A DNA stretch of 64,000 nucleotides from positions 31,798-95,797 of the forward strand of contig JAXMBX010000014.1 in the NCBI GenBank assembly GCA_046349635.1, written 5' to 3'. This document shows positions 8,186 to 15,967 of the stretch, one piece after another. The notes under the pieces were generated by a model. It was not told the DNA's origin, did not search any database, and saw only the letters and a list, made by a program, of their open reading frames with translations. The position numbers and the translations under genes are program-made. The stretch is from JAXMBX01 sp046349635. GTDB taxonomy: Bacteria; Planctomycetota; Planctomycetia; Planctomycetales; Planctomycetaceae. Positions within the stretch are counted from its first letter, which is position 1; every line of letters starts with the position of its first letter.

Positions 8186-8560
8186 GTGGCGGTTAAGATT
8201 CGCATGAAAATGATGGGACGGAAGCACCGTCCGTTTTTCCGGATTTGCGCGATCGACAGTCGCAAGTCGCGGGATTCCGATCCGATCGAGGAATTGGGGA
8301 CGTATGACCCGATGGTGGCGAACAAGGCCAACCGGGTGAAACTGAACCTGGAGCGCGTGGACTACTGGTTGTCCGTCGGCGCGATTCCCTCCGACCGGGT
8401 GAAGACGCTGATCAAGAAGATCCGGACGAACCGTTTCGGCGAGGCGAAGGCGCCTCCCGCGGCGATCGAACCGAAGGCGTTGCCGGTTCCGGCCGCTGCT
8501 CCCGCCGAGGGAGAAGGTGGCGGAGAAGCGGAAGCGGCGGCCGAGTCCAGCGAATCCTAA
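8186..8560 (+). CDS. rpsP: 30S ribosomal protein S16
   Basis: Small-subunit protein bS16, an assembly factor for the 30S body. The N-terminal 80 residues match the family (VAVKIRMKMMGRKHRPFFRI, DPIEELGTYDP, LNLERVDYWLSVGAIPSD). A 40-residue tail rich in Ala, Pro, Glu and Gly extends beyond the core S16 length, a common lineage-specific extension. The GTG at 8186 is chosen because AAGGAG at 8173-8178 lies 7 bases upstream and the product then begins VAVKIR, as S16 proteins do. It is followed directly by trmD; the usual rimM in between is absent. Confidence 0.96.
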   Translation: MAVKIRMKMMGRKHRPFFRICAIDSRKSRDSDPIEELGTYDPMVANKANRVKLNLERVDYWLSVGAIPSDRVKTLIKKIRTNRFGEAKAPPAAIEPKALPVPAAAPAEGEGGGEAEAAAESSES

Positions 8561-8641
8561 GCCGGATTCCCTCGGTTATTTCGTCCGGTGGGCTCTCGCG
8601 GCTCACGGTGGGGATCGAGGGAAGCGTGGTGAAGGTGTGAG

Positions 8642-9358
8642 ATGCGGTTCGACGTATTGACCCTGTTTCCGGAACTGTTCGAGAGTTACCTGCAGCAGAG
8701 CCTGCTCAACCAGGCGTTGCAAAAGGGACTGGTGGAAATCCACCGCTGGAACTTCCGTGACTGGGCGCCGGGGAAACACCAATCGGTGGATGACAAGCCG
8801 TTTGGTGGAGGTCCGGGGATGTTGCTCTGTTGCCAGCCGGTGTTCGACTGCGTGGAACACGTGCGGCAGCAGGGGGACGAGCCGGGGCATCTGGTGATGC
8901 TGACGCCTCAGGGCCGCAAATTGACACAACAGGTGGTGCAGGAATTGTCGGGACATCGCCGATTAATCCTCCTGTGCGGCCGATACGAAGGGTTTGACGA
9001 ACGAATCTCGTTGGGTTTGAAGCCGGATGAAATCTCCGTCGGGGATTTCATCACCAACGGGGGAGAAGTTCCGGCGATGCTGATCATCGAGACGGTGATG
9101 CGGCTGATACCGGGAGTTCTGGGAGACGAGACAAGCAGCAAGTATGAGTCCTTCGCGGACGCGGGGTTACTGGAATATCCGCAGTACACCCGGCCCCGCG
9201 AATTTCGAGGAATGCAGGTTCCGGAGGTGTTGCTGAACGGAAATCATCAGGCGATCCAGGCGTGGCGGGAGACTGCCAGCCGGGAACGGACGGCCGAGCG
9301 CCGCCAGGACCTGTTGGAATCCGCGAAGCCGACTTCCGGCAATCGAAAACAAAATTGA
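8642..9358 (+). CDS. trmD: tRNA (guanine-N1-)-methyltransferase
   Basis: SPOUT-class methyltransferase that makes m1G37 in tRNAs, preventing +1 frameshifting. The protein (238 aa) shows MRFDVLTLFPELF at the start, KPFGGGPGMLL, LLCGRYEGFDERI (knot region), SVGDFITNGGEVPAM (SAM-binding loop) and PREFRGMQVPEVLLNGNH near the end, all characteristic of TrmD. The ATG at 8642 is preceded by GGTGAAGGTGTG. It lies between rpsP and rplS as in most bacteria, presumably one transcription unit. Confidence 0.96.
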   Translation: MRFDVLTLFPELFESYLQQSLLNQALQKGLVEIHRWNFRDWAPGKHQSVDDKPFGGGPGMLLCCQPVFDCVEHVRQQGDEPGHLVMLTPQGRKLTQQVVQELSGHRRLILLCGRYEGFDERISLGLKPDEISVGDFITNGGEVPAMLIIETVMRLIPGVLGDETSSKYESFADAGLLEYPQYTRPREFRGMQVPEVLLNGNHQAIQAWRETASRERTAERRQDLLESAKPTSGNRKQN

Positions 9359-9442
9359 AATGATGACGGCGGCGGTCAGCGATGACAGCCAGCCGAGAGA
9401 TGGCGGGAAGAACTTCCGTCGACAGCAGGAAAGGGAACAGAC

Positions 9443-9805
9443 ATGAACAAGTTATTGAAGTCGGTGGAAGCTTCTTCGCTGCGTGAAAACGCGTTGACGT
9501 TTGCCGTGGGTGACACGGTGGACGTGCACACGCGAATCCTGGAAGGTGACAAGGAACGGATCCAGATTTTCAACGGCGTGGTGATTGCCCGCCGCGGCTC
9601 CGGAACCCGCGAGAACTTCACAGTTCGCCGCATCGTTTCCGGTGAAGGGGTGGAGCGGACGTTCCCGGTCAACTCTCCGAAGATCGCGAAGCTGGAAGTG
9701 ATCCGTCACGGGAAGGTGCGTCGCGCGAAGCTGTTTTATCTTCGCGACCGGACCGGCAAGGCGACCCGCCTGACGGAACGTCGCGCCAAGAAGGACGAAG
9801 CCTGA
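9443..9805 (+). CDS. rplS: 50S ribosomal protein L19
   Basis: Large-subunit protein bL19 at the interface with the 30S subunit. The 120-aa product contains the family blocks VGDTVDVHTRILEGDKERIQ, FNGVVIARRGSGTRENFTVRR and a terminal REVFRRAKLFYLRDR-like block (here VRRAKLFYLRDRTGKATRL). The start ATG is 9 bases after GGGAACAG. It completes the ffh-rpsP-trmD-rplS run. Confidence 0.96.
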   Translation: MNKLLKSVEASSLRENALTFAVGDTVDVHTRILEGDKERIQIFNGVVIARRGSGTRENFTVRRIVSGEGVERTFPVNSPKIAKLEVIRHGKVRRAKLFYLRDRTGKATRLTERRAKKDEA

Positions 9806-9863
9806 TTCCGGTTTTGCCCGATCCGCATGCCGGCTGGTTCGACATTATCGTCGGAGTCTCGCC

Positions 9864-10238
9864 ATGTGGGGTTGGTGGAAAAAATTCCTGGGTGACGAAG
9901 GGGAGCGGGCGGCAGCCCGCTTCCTGCGGCGCCAGGGGTTTCGCGTCCTGGCGCGCCAGTACCGTTCCGCTTACGGAGAAATCGACCTGATCGCCGAGGA
10001 TGGTGACTGGCTGGTTTTCGTGGAAGTGAAGACCCGGCGTGGGGAAGAGGCCGGGAGGCCGGAAGAGGCGATCACTGCGGACAAGCAGCGGCGGATGACC
10101 CGGGCCGCGACGGCGTTTGTACAGCAACGGAAGCTGCATGCTCGACGGACGCGGTTTGACGTGGTCGCGGTGACATGGCCTGAGGGGGCGAAGCAGCCGC
10201 AGATCCAGCATTACCGCCATGCGTTTGAGGCGGTCTGA
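9864..10238 (+). CDS. yraN: YraN/UPF0102 family nuclease-like protein
   Basis: Protein of 124 aa with a restriction-endonuclease-like fold. It begins with a GDEGERAAARFLRRQGF helix, then YGEIDLIAEDGDWLVFVEVKTRR, which carries the E-D-ExK catalytic-type arrangement of Holliday-junction resolvase-like folds, and a DKQRRMTRAATAF helix. Family function is unproven; roles in recombination or DNA uptake have been proposed. Position after rplS is widespread in bacteria, usually with rnhB between them, which is missing here. Confidence 0.9.
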   Translation: MWGWWKKFLGDEGERAAARFLRRQGFRVLARQYRSAYGEIDLIAEDGDWLVFVEVKTRRGEEAGRPEEAITADKQRRMTRAATAFVQQRKLHARRTRFDVVAVTWPEGAKQPQIQHYRHAFEAV

Positions 10239-10450
10239 GCCCCGATCAATACAAGAGGCACGCCGGGTTTAGCGACACTGGCAGGGGTGTTGCGTGTGAA
10301 ACGGCCGAGTTGAGCCGGATTGACTTTGTTTCGATGGTTTCCGGGGTGGTACACTGAAGAGGTGTCGCAAGCGGTCTGGTTCATGGAATCCATCGAGCCC
10401 TTGGAAACAAAATCTTCCCACTGAGATTTGGAAAACAGAACGACGGTTTT

Positions 10451-11875
10451 ATGCAATCGCTTCCGATTCTTCCGCAGATTGATTCAACGCCCGCGCCGGA
10501 GCAGACCGGATATTCCAAGGGGACGTATGCGTTCGTGAGCCTGGGGTGCGCGAAGAACCTGGTGGACAGCGAAAAGATGCTGGGGACGCTGGCACTCGAT
10601 GGATACACACTGGTTTCGGAGCCTGCCGGGGCGGACTTCGTGATCGTGAACACCTGCGGGTTTATTGAAAGTTCGCGGGAAGAGTCGAAGTCGGTCATCC
10701 GGGAGATGGTGGACCTGAAGCAGCAGGGGAAGACGAAGGGGGTGATCGTCGCCGGTTGCCTGCCGCAGCGGATCGGGCCCGCGCTCTTGTCGGAGATTCC
10801 GGAGATCGACCACATCGTGGGGGTATTCGGACGGGATGAGATTAATCGAGTGGCGGACCACCTGGTGGGGGGGCACCGGGAACAGCGGGAGGTGTTCCGG
10901 CCGGCGCCGCTCAAGGCGATGGATGACCGTCAAAGGTTGCGGATCACGCCACGGCATTTTGCGTATTTGAAGATTTCCGAGGGTTGCGACCGGACGTGCA
11001 CGTTCTGCTCGATTCCGAAGATGCGGGGCAAGCACATCACCAAGCCGATTGAGATGGTGGTGGAAGAGGCCCGCGAACTGGCGAAAGATGGAGTGCGGGA
11101 ACTGAATCTTGTGGCGCAGGACACGACGTATTACGGGATGGACCTGTACGGTGAAGTGCGGCTGGTGCAGTTGCTGAAGGAACTGGAGCAGGTCGAAGGG
11201 CTGGACTGGATCCGGTTGCTGTATTTGTATCCGATCAATTTCACGGATCAGTTGATCGAGACGATTGCGACGTCGGGGAAGATCATTCCGTATCTGGACA
11301 TGCCGTTGCAGCACATCAACGATCAAGTCCTGCGGCGGATGCAGCGACGGGTGAACCGGGACCAGACGATCGAACTGGTGGGGAAGCTGCGGAAGAACAT
11401 TCCGAACCTGGTGTTGCGGACGACGTTTGTCGTCGGGTTCCCAGGGGAGACGGACGCTCAGTTTGAAGAGCTGAAGGAATTTGTGACGGAGTCGAAGTTC
11501 CAGCGGATGGGGGTGTTTACCTATTCCCTTGAGCCGGATACCCCTGCGGTGAAGCTGGAGGGGCACTTGCCGGAAGAGGTGAAGGTGGCGCGGCGGGATG
11601 AACTGATGAGCCTGCAGCAGGCGATCGCGTTTGACTTCGCCGATTCGCTGGTGGGGTACGAACTGGACGTACTGATCGACTCTCCGGTCGAGGGTGAAAA
11701 AGATCTGTGGCTGGGGCGGAGCTATGCGGATGCACCGGAGATTGACGCGAACGTGATCGTTTCCGGGGCGGGGCTGAAAACGGGAGACATGGTTCCGGTG
11801 GTGCTGGAAGACCGGCAGGACTATGACTGGGTCGGATCGGTTTCCACGGACGACGACAAAGAGACTTCCCCATGA
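10451..11875 (+). CDS. rimO: Ribosomal protein S12 methylthiotransferase RimO
   Basis: Radical SAM enzyme that adds a methylthio group to the conserved Asp of ribosomal protein S12. Domain order is an N-terminal MTTase domain with its cysteines in FVSLGCAKNLVDSE, IVNTCGFIESSREES and VAGCLPQR, then the radical SAM core with the CxxxCxxC cluster motif CDRTCTFCSIPKMRGKH, and a C-terminal TRAM domain. The SEGCDRTCTFCSIPKMRG form favours RimO over MiaB. Length (474 aa) is normal with a somewhat extended N-terminus. No clear ribosome-binding site precedes the ATG. The stop overlaps the pgsA start by 4 bases (ATGA), indicating translational coupling. Confidence 0.94.
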   Translation: MQSLPILPQIDSTPAPEQTGYSKGTYAFVSLGCAKNLVDSEKMLGTLALDGYTLVSEPAGADFVIVNTCGFIESSREESKSVIREMVDLKQQGKTKGVIVAGCLPQRIGPALLSEIPEIDHIVGVFGRDEINRVADHLVGGHREQREVFRPAPLKAMDDRQRLRITPRHFAYLKISEGCDRTCTFCSIPKMRGKHITKPIEMVVEEARELAKDGVRELNLVAQDTTYYGMDLYGEVRLVQLLKELEQVEGLDWIRLLYLYPINFTDQLIETIATSGKIIPYLDMPLQHINDQVLRRMQRRVNRDQTIELVGKLRKNIPNLVLRTTFVVGFPGETDAQFEELKEFVTESKFQRMGVFTYSLEPDTPAVKLEGHLPEEVKVARRDELMSLQQAIAFDFADSLVGYELDVLIDSPVEGEKDLWLGRSYADAPEIDANVIVSGAGLKTGDMVPVVLEDRQDYDWVGSVSTDDDKETSP

Positions 11876-12465
11876 CCGCAGATACCGCGACCGGACCCTG
11901 GTGGTGGAAGAACCTCGCGAACATCATTACGGTCAGTCGCCTGGTGCTGGCACTGATCTTGTTCGGGATGATCAGCCTGCGTCCCGACAGCCTGGGATTG
12001 CCCGCGGCGATGCTGTTTCTGCTGGCGGCGGCGACCGATGCGGTGGATGGGTTCGTGGCCCGGCGATTCAAATTGATTTCCACGTTCGGGCGGATCGTCG
12101 ATCCGTTCGCGGACAAGATCATCGTGTGCGGGACGTTTATCTTTCTGCTGGAGCAAAGGAATCTGAGCGGCGTCAATGCGCTGATGGTGGCGATTGTCGT
12201 GGGGCGCGAAATGTTCGTGACGGGGTTGCGCGGGTTTCTTGAGCAGCAGGGGAAGGACTTTTCCGCGACATGGAGCGGGAAGTTGAAAATGATCCTGCAG
12301 TGCGCCGCGTTGACGCTGAGCCTGCTGACGTGCGATCCGGGATACCGGGATGCAGGCTGGGTTTATTCCCGGGACATCACGTTGTGGGTGGCGGTGGCGA
12401 TGACGTTCTACAGCGGGTGGGTGTACGCTGCGCGCGGCTTTCAGATTCTCCGCTCCCCGAGCTGA
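11872..12465 (+). CDS. pgsA: CDP-diacylglycerol--glycerol-3-phosphate 3-phosphatidyltransferase
   Basis: Integral membrane enzyme making phosphatidylglycerophosphate, the committed step to phosphatidylglycerol. The CDP-alcohol phosphotransferase signature DG(x)2AR(x)8G(x)3D(x)3D is seen complete in the stretch TDAVDGFVARRFK followed by STFGRIVDPFADK. About five hydrophobic helices are present in 197 aa. The N-terminus NLANIITVSRLVLALILF is typical of PgsA rather than cardiolipin synthase or phosphatidylserine synthase. It overlaps rimO by 4 bases, an arrangement found in several bacterial phyla. Confidence 0.93.
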   Translation: MTADTATGPWWWKNLANIITVSRLVLALILFGMISLRPDSLGLPAAMLFLLAAATDAVDGFVARRFKLISTFGRIVDPFADKIIVCGTFIFLLEQRNLSGVNALMVAIVVGREMFVTGLRGFLEQQGKDFSATWSGKLKMILQCAALTLSLLTCDPGYRDAGWVYSRDITLWVAVAMTFYSGWVYAARGFQILRSPS

Positions 12466-12493
12466 GCGTTGAAAAAGATTGAACGGAACGGTC

Positions 12494-13330
12494 ATGAAGC
12501 TGGGATATAACACGAACGGGTTGTCGTTTCACCCTCTGGACCAGGCGCTGGATCTGATCGCGGAAGAGGGATACGAAGCGGTCGGGTTGACGCTGGATCA
12601 CCATTGCCTGAACCCGTTTGATGCGGATCTGCCACGGCAGATCGAGCGAACGAAGGCCCAGTTGGAGAAGCTGGGGTTAGCGGTGGTCATCGAGACCGGG
12701 GCGCGGTTTCTGCTCAATCCGCGCGTGAAGCACGATCCGACGCTGCTCAGTCCGACACCGGAGGAGCGAGAGGTCCGGCTCGATTTTCTGAAGCGGGCGA
12801 CCGACGTTGCCGTGGCGCTGGACGCGGAAGCGATATCGCTGTGGTCGGGGGCGCTGCTGGGGGATCTGTCGGCGGACGTGGCGATGCTGCGGCTGGCGGA
12901 TGGCTGCCGTGCGATTGCGGACTATGCCGGGGAACGGGGGATGAAGCTGGCGTTCGAGCCCGAGCCTGGGATGTTCATCGACACCTTCGACCGGTTCGGG
13001 GAACTGCGGGACCAGGTGAAGGCGCCGAACTTCGGACTGACGGTCGATTTGGGTCACGTGCATTGCATCGAGCTTGGGCCGATTCCGGAATACCTGCGGG
13101 AATGGCGCGACCTGATCTGGAACGTGCATATCGAGGATATGAACAAGGGGGTGCACGACCATCTGATGTTCGGGGAGGGGGAGATGGATTTTCCTCCGAT
13201 CCTGCGAACGCTGGAAGAAATTGGTTACAGGGGTTGCGTGAACGTGGAATTAAGCCGACATGCGCACATGGCACCGGAAGCGTTGCGGCAGTCGTATGCG
13301 TTTTTGAAGCCGTTGATGTCCGAGGGATGA
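12494..13330 (+). CDS. Sugar phosphate isomerase/epimerase-like TIM barrel protein
   Basis: Xylose-isomerase-like TIM barrel of 278 aa. Metal-site residues typical of the family appear in order: Glu in LAFEPEPGMF, Asp and His in LTVDLGHVHCIE, His in WNVHIEDM, and Glu in GCVNVELSRH. Substrate cannot be told; relatives isomerise or epimerise small sugars or act as AP endonucleases. The ATG at 12494 (MKLGYNTNGLSFH) is preferred over an upstream in-frame TTG because family members begin at this strand. It lies 28 bp after pgsA in the same direction and ends one base before the convergent conserved unknown gene. Confidence 0.82.
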   Translation: MKLGYNTNGLSFHPLDQALDLIAEEGYEAVGLTLDHHCLNPFDADLPRQIERTKAQLEKLGLAVVIETGARFLLNPRVKHDPTLLSPTPEEREVRLDFLKRATDVAVALDAEAISLWSGALLGDLSADVAMLRLADGCRAIADYAGERGMKLAFEPEPGMFIDTFDRFGELRDQVKAPNFGLTVDLGHVHCIELGPIPEYLREWRDLIWNVHIEDMNKGVHDHLMFGEGEMDFPPILRTLEEIGYRGCVNVELSRHAHMAPEALRQSYAFLKPLMSEG

Positions 13331-13331
13331 T

Positions 13332-13853
13332 TCAGGAGCGGTGATGTTCCGCTTCCCGTTCCCATTCGGCGCGAACGCGTCTCAGGCCGACGCTGCAGAG
13401 TTCGAACTCTTCGCTCAAGCGATGCAGGACGGGGGCCTCCTTGTCGAAGGGTTCTTCCTTGAAGGTGCTGGCGATGAAGTAGGAGCGTTTTCCTTCCTGG
13501 CTGTAGTCGATCAGGGCGTCGCAGGTTCCGGAGCCTTGCAGATGGGTGAGGGTTTCGGGGAAGACTCCGGTCCAGAAGAGAGTGAAATCGCCGATGTGGC
13601 GGAAGATTTCACGACGGGGTTTGGCTTCCCGTTCCTGGGCTTCGACGAGCATCTCGGTCACTTCGCGGAGCGGGCGGCCGCGGGTGTTTCGCAGGCGATA
13701 GATGGCTTCCATGCGGGTGAACCGCACGAGCAGATCCGAGAGATAATCGATGAGCGGCGGATCGACGATTCCCAAGTCCACCTGGAACGTCTGTTCCGTC
13801 AATCCGCTGAAGAGATTGCGCAGGGAGTCTTCTCCCTGAATCAGGGCGACCAT
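13332..13853 (-). CDS. Conserved protein of unknown function
   Basis: Protein of 173 aa without a signal peptide or membrane segment, likely cytoplasmic. I do not recognise a named domain. It is mostly helical with charged surface: FSGLTEQTFQVDLGIVDPPL, DYLSDLLVRFTRM, a basic RNTRGRPLREVTEML region and a C-terminal RRVRAEWEREAE helix. The central GDFTLFWTGVFPETL and SYFIASTF segments are hydrophobic and look like a conserved core. The reverse strand is preferred because the opposite frame is a low-complexity Glu/Gly shadow. It converges with the TIM-barrel gene, with a single base between the two stop codons. Confidence 0.75.
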   Translation of the reverse strand: MVALIQGEDSLRNLFSGLTEQTFQVDLGIVDPPLIDYLSDLLVRFTRMEAIYRLRNTRGRPLREVTEMLVEAQEREAKPRREIFRHIGDFTLFWTGVFPETLTHLQGSGTCDALIDYSQEGKRSYFIASTFKEEPFDKEAPVLHRLSEEFELCSVGLRRVRAEWEREAEHHRS

Positions 13854-14141
13854 GTTCTACCTCCACTTTTCCCCGGGAAAGAGGACTTTCCCTGAAAAAC
13901 GATCCTGGCAGACTCTCGCGCGCCACCGGTCTTTCAGTCCGGTTCTGTTTTCATCGGCGCCAAATCAAAGCTGCGATTACTGAAATTGTACGCAGCAGGG
14001 TGATTTCTATCAGCAAAATCCGTTTCCGGGAAGCCGAATTGGTTGAGTGAGGGGAGGGTTCGCGGCCACAATGGGGTTTCGGAGAGGAGCGATTTTCCGA
14101 GCGAGTCCCCAACCCCGCGCAGACCATTCAGGACAGATATT

Positions 14142-15536
14142 TTGAAGATCACATTTCTCGGGGCGGCCGGAGAAGTTACCGGCAGCCAGCACTTGATTGA
14201 ATGCGGCAAATTGCGGGTCCTGCTCGACTGCGGATTGTTCCAGGGGCATCGGGCGGAATCGCGGGAGAAGAACGAAAAATTTCGCTGCAACCCGCGAAAC
14301 CTGGACGCGGTGATCCTGTCCCATGCCCACATCGACCACTGCGGGAACCTGCCGGGTCTGGTGAAGGCGGGGTTTGACGGGCCGATCTTCTGCACGCCGG
14401 CGACGACGGACGTGGCGGAGATCATGCTGTACGACGCGGCCCATATCCAGGTGGAAGATGCGCGGTACCTGAACAAGCACCTGGCCCCCGGGGCGAAGGG
14501 GATCGAACCGCTGTACACCGAGCGTGAGGTGAAGCGGGTGGTGAAGCTGTTTCAGCCGATCGACTACGGGAAGTGGCAGAGCGTGGCGCCGGAGCTGCGG
14601 CTGCGATTCCTCGACGCGGGGCATATCCTCGGTTCCGCGATCGTGGAAATGGAATTCATGGACAAGGGAGAGATCCGGCGGGTGGTCTTTTCCGGGGATC
14701 TAGGACGGCGAGGAATGCCTTTGCTGCGGGATCCTGCATCGGTCGGCGGGTGCGACATCCTGATCACGGAGAGTACCTACGGGGATCGGGTTCATCCGCC
14801 CAGCGGAGACTTGAAGGCGGCGTTGAAACGGATCATCACCGAGACGGCGCAGCGGCAGGGGAGGCTGCTCATTCCCGCGTTCAGCCTGGGGCGGACGCAG
14901 ACGATCGTGTTCTACCTCAATGAACTGACGAACGAGGGGGCGTTGCCCCCGGTGCCGATTTTCGTGGACAGTCCGCTGTCGAAGAAGCTGACAACGGTGT
15001 ATCGGCATCACTGGAGCGACATGGACGAGGAAGTGCATCAGTCCCGTGGGCGGGACGTGGATCCGTTCTCATTCCCCAAGCTGACTTATATCGCCGATCA
15101 GAACGAGAGCATGGCGCTGAACGACCGGAAGGGGGCGATGGTGATCATCGCGGCGAGCGGGATGTGCGAAAACGGACGAATCCTGCATCATTTGAAGCAC
15201 GGTGTCGGAGACGCAAACAACACGGTACTGATCGTGGGCTTCCAGGCTCAGAATACGCTGGGGCGACGGATCGTGGAGCGGCAGCCTTATCTACATATCT
15301 TCAACCGCGATTATCCGCTCCGCGCGAAAGTGGAGATTCTGAACGGGCTGTCGGCGCATGCGGATGTGGAAGACTTCAAATGGTGGTTCGGTCAGATGGC
15401 GAGCCGGACGGGAATCGGGCAGGCATTCCTGGTGCATGGGGAACCTGAGGCGGCGAAGGCGCTGTCGGTGGTGTTGCGGGATAGCTGTGATGAGGAGCCG
15501 ATCATCCCGGCGCTCTACCAGAGCGTGGAAGTATAA
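14142..15536 (+). CDS. MBL-fold/beta-CASP RNA metallo-hydrolase
   Basis: Metallo-beta-lactamase fold with beta-CASP insertion, the fold of CPSF73-like and YsnF-type RNA-processing nucleases. Motifs: FLGAAGEVTGSQHLI (motif 1 region), LSHAHIDHCGNLP (HxHxDH zinc site), LDAGHILGSA (third His), FSGDLGRRGMPLL (bridging Asp), ITESTYGDR, and for the beta-CASP part IPAFSLGRTQ, VDSPLSKKLT, IIAASGMCENGRILHHL and GLSAHAD (C-terminal His). All catalytic residues seem intact. The TTG at 14142 with AGGA at 14129-14132 gives the normal N-terminus MKITFLGAAG; an earlier TTG at 14043 would add 33 unconserved residues. Likely an RNA endo/exonuclease in the cytoplasm. The ASCH gene follows after 2 bases. Confidence 0.9.
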   Translation: MKITFLGAAGEVTGSQHLIECGKLRVLLDCGLFQGHRAESREKNEKFRCNPRNLDAVILSHAHIDHCGNLPGLVKAGFDGPIFCTPATTDVAEIMLYDAAHIQVEDARYLNKHLAPGAKGIEPLYTEREVKRVVKLFQPIDYGKWQSVAPELRLRFLDAGHILGSAIVEMEFMDKGEIRRVVFSGDLGRRGMPLLRDPASVGGCDILITESTYGDRVHPPSGDLKAALKRIITETAQRQGRLLIPAFSLGRTQTIVFYLNELTNEGALPPVPIFVDSPLSKKLTTVYRHHWSDMDEEVHQSRGRDVDPFSFPKLTYIADQNESMALNDRKGAMVIIAASGMCENGRILHHLKHGVGDANNTVLIVGFQAQNTLGRRIVERQPYLHIFNRDYPLRAKVEILNGLSAHADVEDFKWWFGQMASRTGIGQAFLVHGEPEAAKALSVVLRDSCDEEPIIPALYQSVEV

Positions 15537-15538
15537 CT

Positions 15539-15967
15539 GTGGGTGAGGCGCGCGATCCGAACCGTCCCGCGCTGGGGATTCAGCAGCCGTGGGTGGAGTT
15601 GATCTTGCGCGGGATTAAGACGGTCGAGATCCGCTCCCAGCCGACGCAGATCCGCGGGACGATTTACCTGTATGCGTCGAAGCGGGACTCGACGTTGGAG
15701 TGCGCGGCGGAATCCATCGCCCGGCATGAATTGACTCCCGAGAAATTCGGTCGTGGGAAGATCGTGGGGACGGTGGAACTGTGGAATTGCCGCCTGGCCA
15801 CGAAAAAAGATGCTGAAGCGGCGTGTGTCTCCAGCGATCTGTTGACGGCTTGCCATGCGTGGGAGCTGCGTCATCCGAAGCGATTTGCGGAGCCGCTGGA
15901 GGTGACGTTCCTGCCTTACGGCGTGTGGTTTTATCCGTGGCGACGGAAGAATCAGGGAGAGGCGTGA
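15539..15967 (+). CDS. ASCH domain protein
   Basis: Single ASCH domain of 142 aa, a PUA-like beta-barrel proposed to bind RNA. Characteristic features are the N-terminal ALGIQQPWVELILRGIKTVE, followed by RGTIYLYASKRD, then GRGKIVGTVELWNC. The strand-plus-lysine pattern WVELILRGIKTVEIR matches the known fold, in which this groove may bind nucleic acid. Start is a GTG just 2 bases after the beta-CASP gene; the stop overlaps the ATG of the FG-GAP gene by one base (TGATG), so these genes are probably translationally coupled. Pairing with a putative ribonuclease suggests a role in RNA metabolism, but this is inference. Confidence 0.85.
   Translation: MGEARDPNRPALGIQQPWVELILRGIKTVEIRSQPTQIRGTIYLYASKRDSTLECAAESIARHELTPEKFGRGKIVGTVELWNCRLATKKDAEAACVSSDLLTACHAWELRHPKRFAEPLEVTFLPYGVWFYPWRRKNQGEA

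Noticed and set aside
6055..8331. Reverse frame of 758 aa, His/Arg/Leu/Pro rich
   Set aside because: Shadow of ffh; no protein-like pattern, and ffh is unambiguous.
13341..13895. Forward frame of 184 aa
   Set aside because: The reverse-strand frame at the same place has normal amino acid composition and a better structure pattern; the forward one is a Gly/Glu-rich shadow.
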